Below are positions 5,594-6,092 of a stretch of 6,092 nucleotides of DNA, in pieces (position 1 is the first letter of the stretch; every line of letters starts with the position of its first letter). Source of the stretch: Bacillota bacterium (GTDB lineage Bacteria > Bacillota > Clostridia > Oscillospirales > Oscillospiraceae); contig JAEWYA010000049.1 in NCBI GenBank assembly GCA_023395775.1, positions 1 to 6,092 of the forward strand. The letters are read 5' to 3'. A program made the translations under genes and the position numbers. The notes under the pieces were generated by a model that saw only the letters and a list, made by a program, of their open reading frames with translations, was not told where the DNA came from and searched no databases.

Positions 5594-6092
5594 TGGGGAA
5601 AGTTCGCGTGATGAGCGTCTTCGGCACCCGGCCTGAGGCCATCAAAATGGCGCCTTTGGTCAGAGAACTGGCCGCGCGGGATGGGATTGAGAGTCTTTGC
5701 TGCGTCACGGCACAGCATCGCCAGATGCTGGACTCCGTGCTGGAGGTCTTCGATTTGAAGCCGGACTGGGATCTGGACATCATGACCCCCCGGCAGACCC
5801 TCTCCACCATCACCAGCAAGTGCCTTTTGGGGATGGACGAGGCCATCGACGCGCTGAAGCCGGACATGATTCTGGTACACGGAGATACCTCCACCACCTT
5901 TGCGGGGGCGCTGTCCGCGTTTTACCATCAGGTGAAGGTGGGCCATGTGGAGGCGGGCCTTCGAACCTATGACAAGTATTCTCCCTTTCCGGAGGAAATG
6001 AACCGTGTGATGGTGTCCCGTCTGGCGGATCTGCATTTTTGCCCCACGGCGGGCAACCGGGACAACCTGCGCCGGGAGGGCGTCCGGGGGGA
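5593..6092 (+). CDS. wecB: UDP-N-acetylglucosamine 2-epimerase, non-hydrolysing, N-terminal part (3' end outside window)
   Basis: Cytosolic enzyme interconverting UDP-GlcNAc and UDP-ManNAc, called WecB in enteric bacteria and MnaA in Bacillus. It supplies ManNAc for teichoic-acid linkage units, capsules and similar glycans. The frame stays open to the window edge, giving 166 residues of an expected 370-390. Motifs seen are SVFGTRPEAIKMAPL (8-22, nucleotide-binding N terminus), TAQHRQML (39-46), VHGDTST (95-101) and GHVEAGLRT (117-125), then FPEEMNR (132-138). D98, E120 and E134 match the conserved acidic residues D95, E117 and E131 of E. coli WecB with a constant offset of three. These mark the catalytic N-terminal half of the GT-B-like fold; the C-terminal domain, which carries the conserved His, is not in view. 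The start is set by GGAGG at 5581-5585 and overlaps the tagO stop by one base, so the two are almost certainly one operon. Confidence 0.94.
   Translation, partial: MGKVRVMSVFGTRPEAIKMAPLVRELAARDGIESLCCVTAQHRQMLDSVLEVFDLKPDWDLDIMTPRQTLSTITSKCLLGMDEAIDALKPDMILVHGDTSTTFAGALSAFYHQVKVGHVEAGLRTYDKYSPFPEEMNRVMVSRLADLHFCPTAGNRDNLRREGVRG

Noticed and set aside
5086..6036. A 316-codon minus-strand open frame across the tagO/epimerase junction
   Set aside because: It is antisense to two well-supported genes and has no family resemblance or start signal.
1..6092. Mobile elements, CRISPR arrays, tRNA or rRNA genes and attachment sites
   Set aside because: I saw no spaced repeats, transposase or integrase motifs, or tRNA-like cloverleaf sequences; every stretch over 300 bases is occupied by a recognised gene.

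Overview
This window is a stretch of GC-rich bacterial core chromosome with no mobile, phage, CRISPR or defence element. Gene content and style suggest a high-GC Clostridia member (Oscillospiraceae-like gut Firmicutes). The pointers are an ammonia-dependent AsnA of Firmicutes type, a TagO-type lipid-carrier transferase followed by a UDP-GlcNAc 2-epimerase, strong GGAGG ribosome binding sites and consensus sigma-A-type promoters. The lineage is an inference; no marker here fixes it.

Layout, left to right. Positions 1-385 (+) hold the 3' end of tsf (elongation factor Ts), closed by a strong intrinsic terminator at 413-453. A second, perfect 20-bp palindrome at 465-508 ends the converging minus-strand unit. 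That unit is gltX (glutamyl-tRNA synthetase, 3099-1600) followed 42 bases later by asnA (aspartate-ammonia ligase, 1557-550). The 232-base gap at 3100-3331 is a divergent control region. It has a near-consensus promoter for gltX on the minus strand, another for trpS on the plus strand, and a GC-rich palindrome between them. To the right on the plus strand are trpS (tryptophanyl-tRNA synthetase, 3332-4339), a tagO/wecA-like gene (4403-5593) and a UDP-GlcNAc 2-epimerase gene (from 5593, cut by the window end). The last two overlap by one base.

How they work together. tsf, gltX and trpS serve translation. AsnA makes asparagine and is co-oriented with gltX, so one transcript probably supplies a charged-tRNA enzyme and an amino-acid biosynthetic enzyme. 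TagO loads a GlcNAc-1-phosphate unit onto undecaprenyl phosphate, and the epimerase supplies UDP-ManNAc. Together these are the first two activities needed for a teichoic-acid-like or other lipid-linked envelope glycan. I found no previously undescribed system; the points worth a second look are mostly regulatory and intergenic structures plus a charged C-terminal tail on the TagO-like protein.
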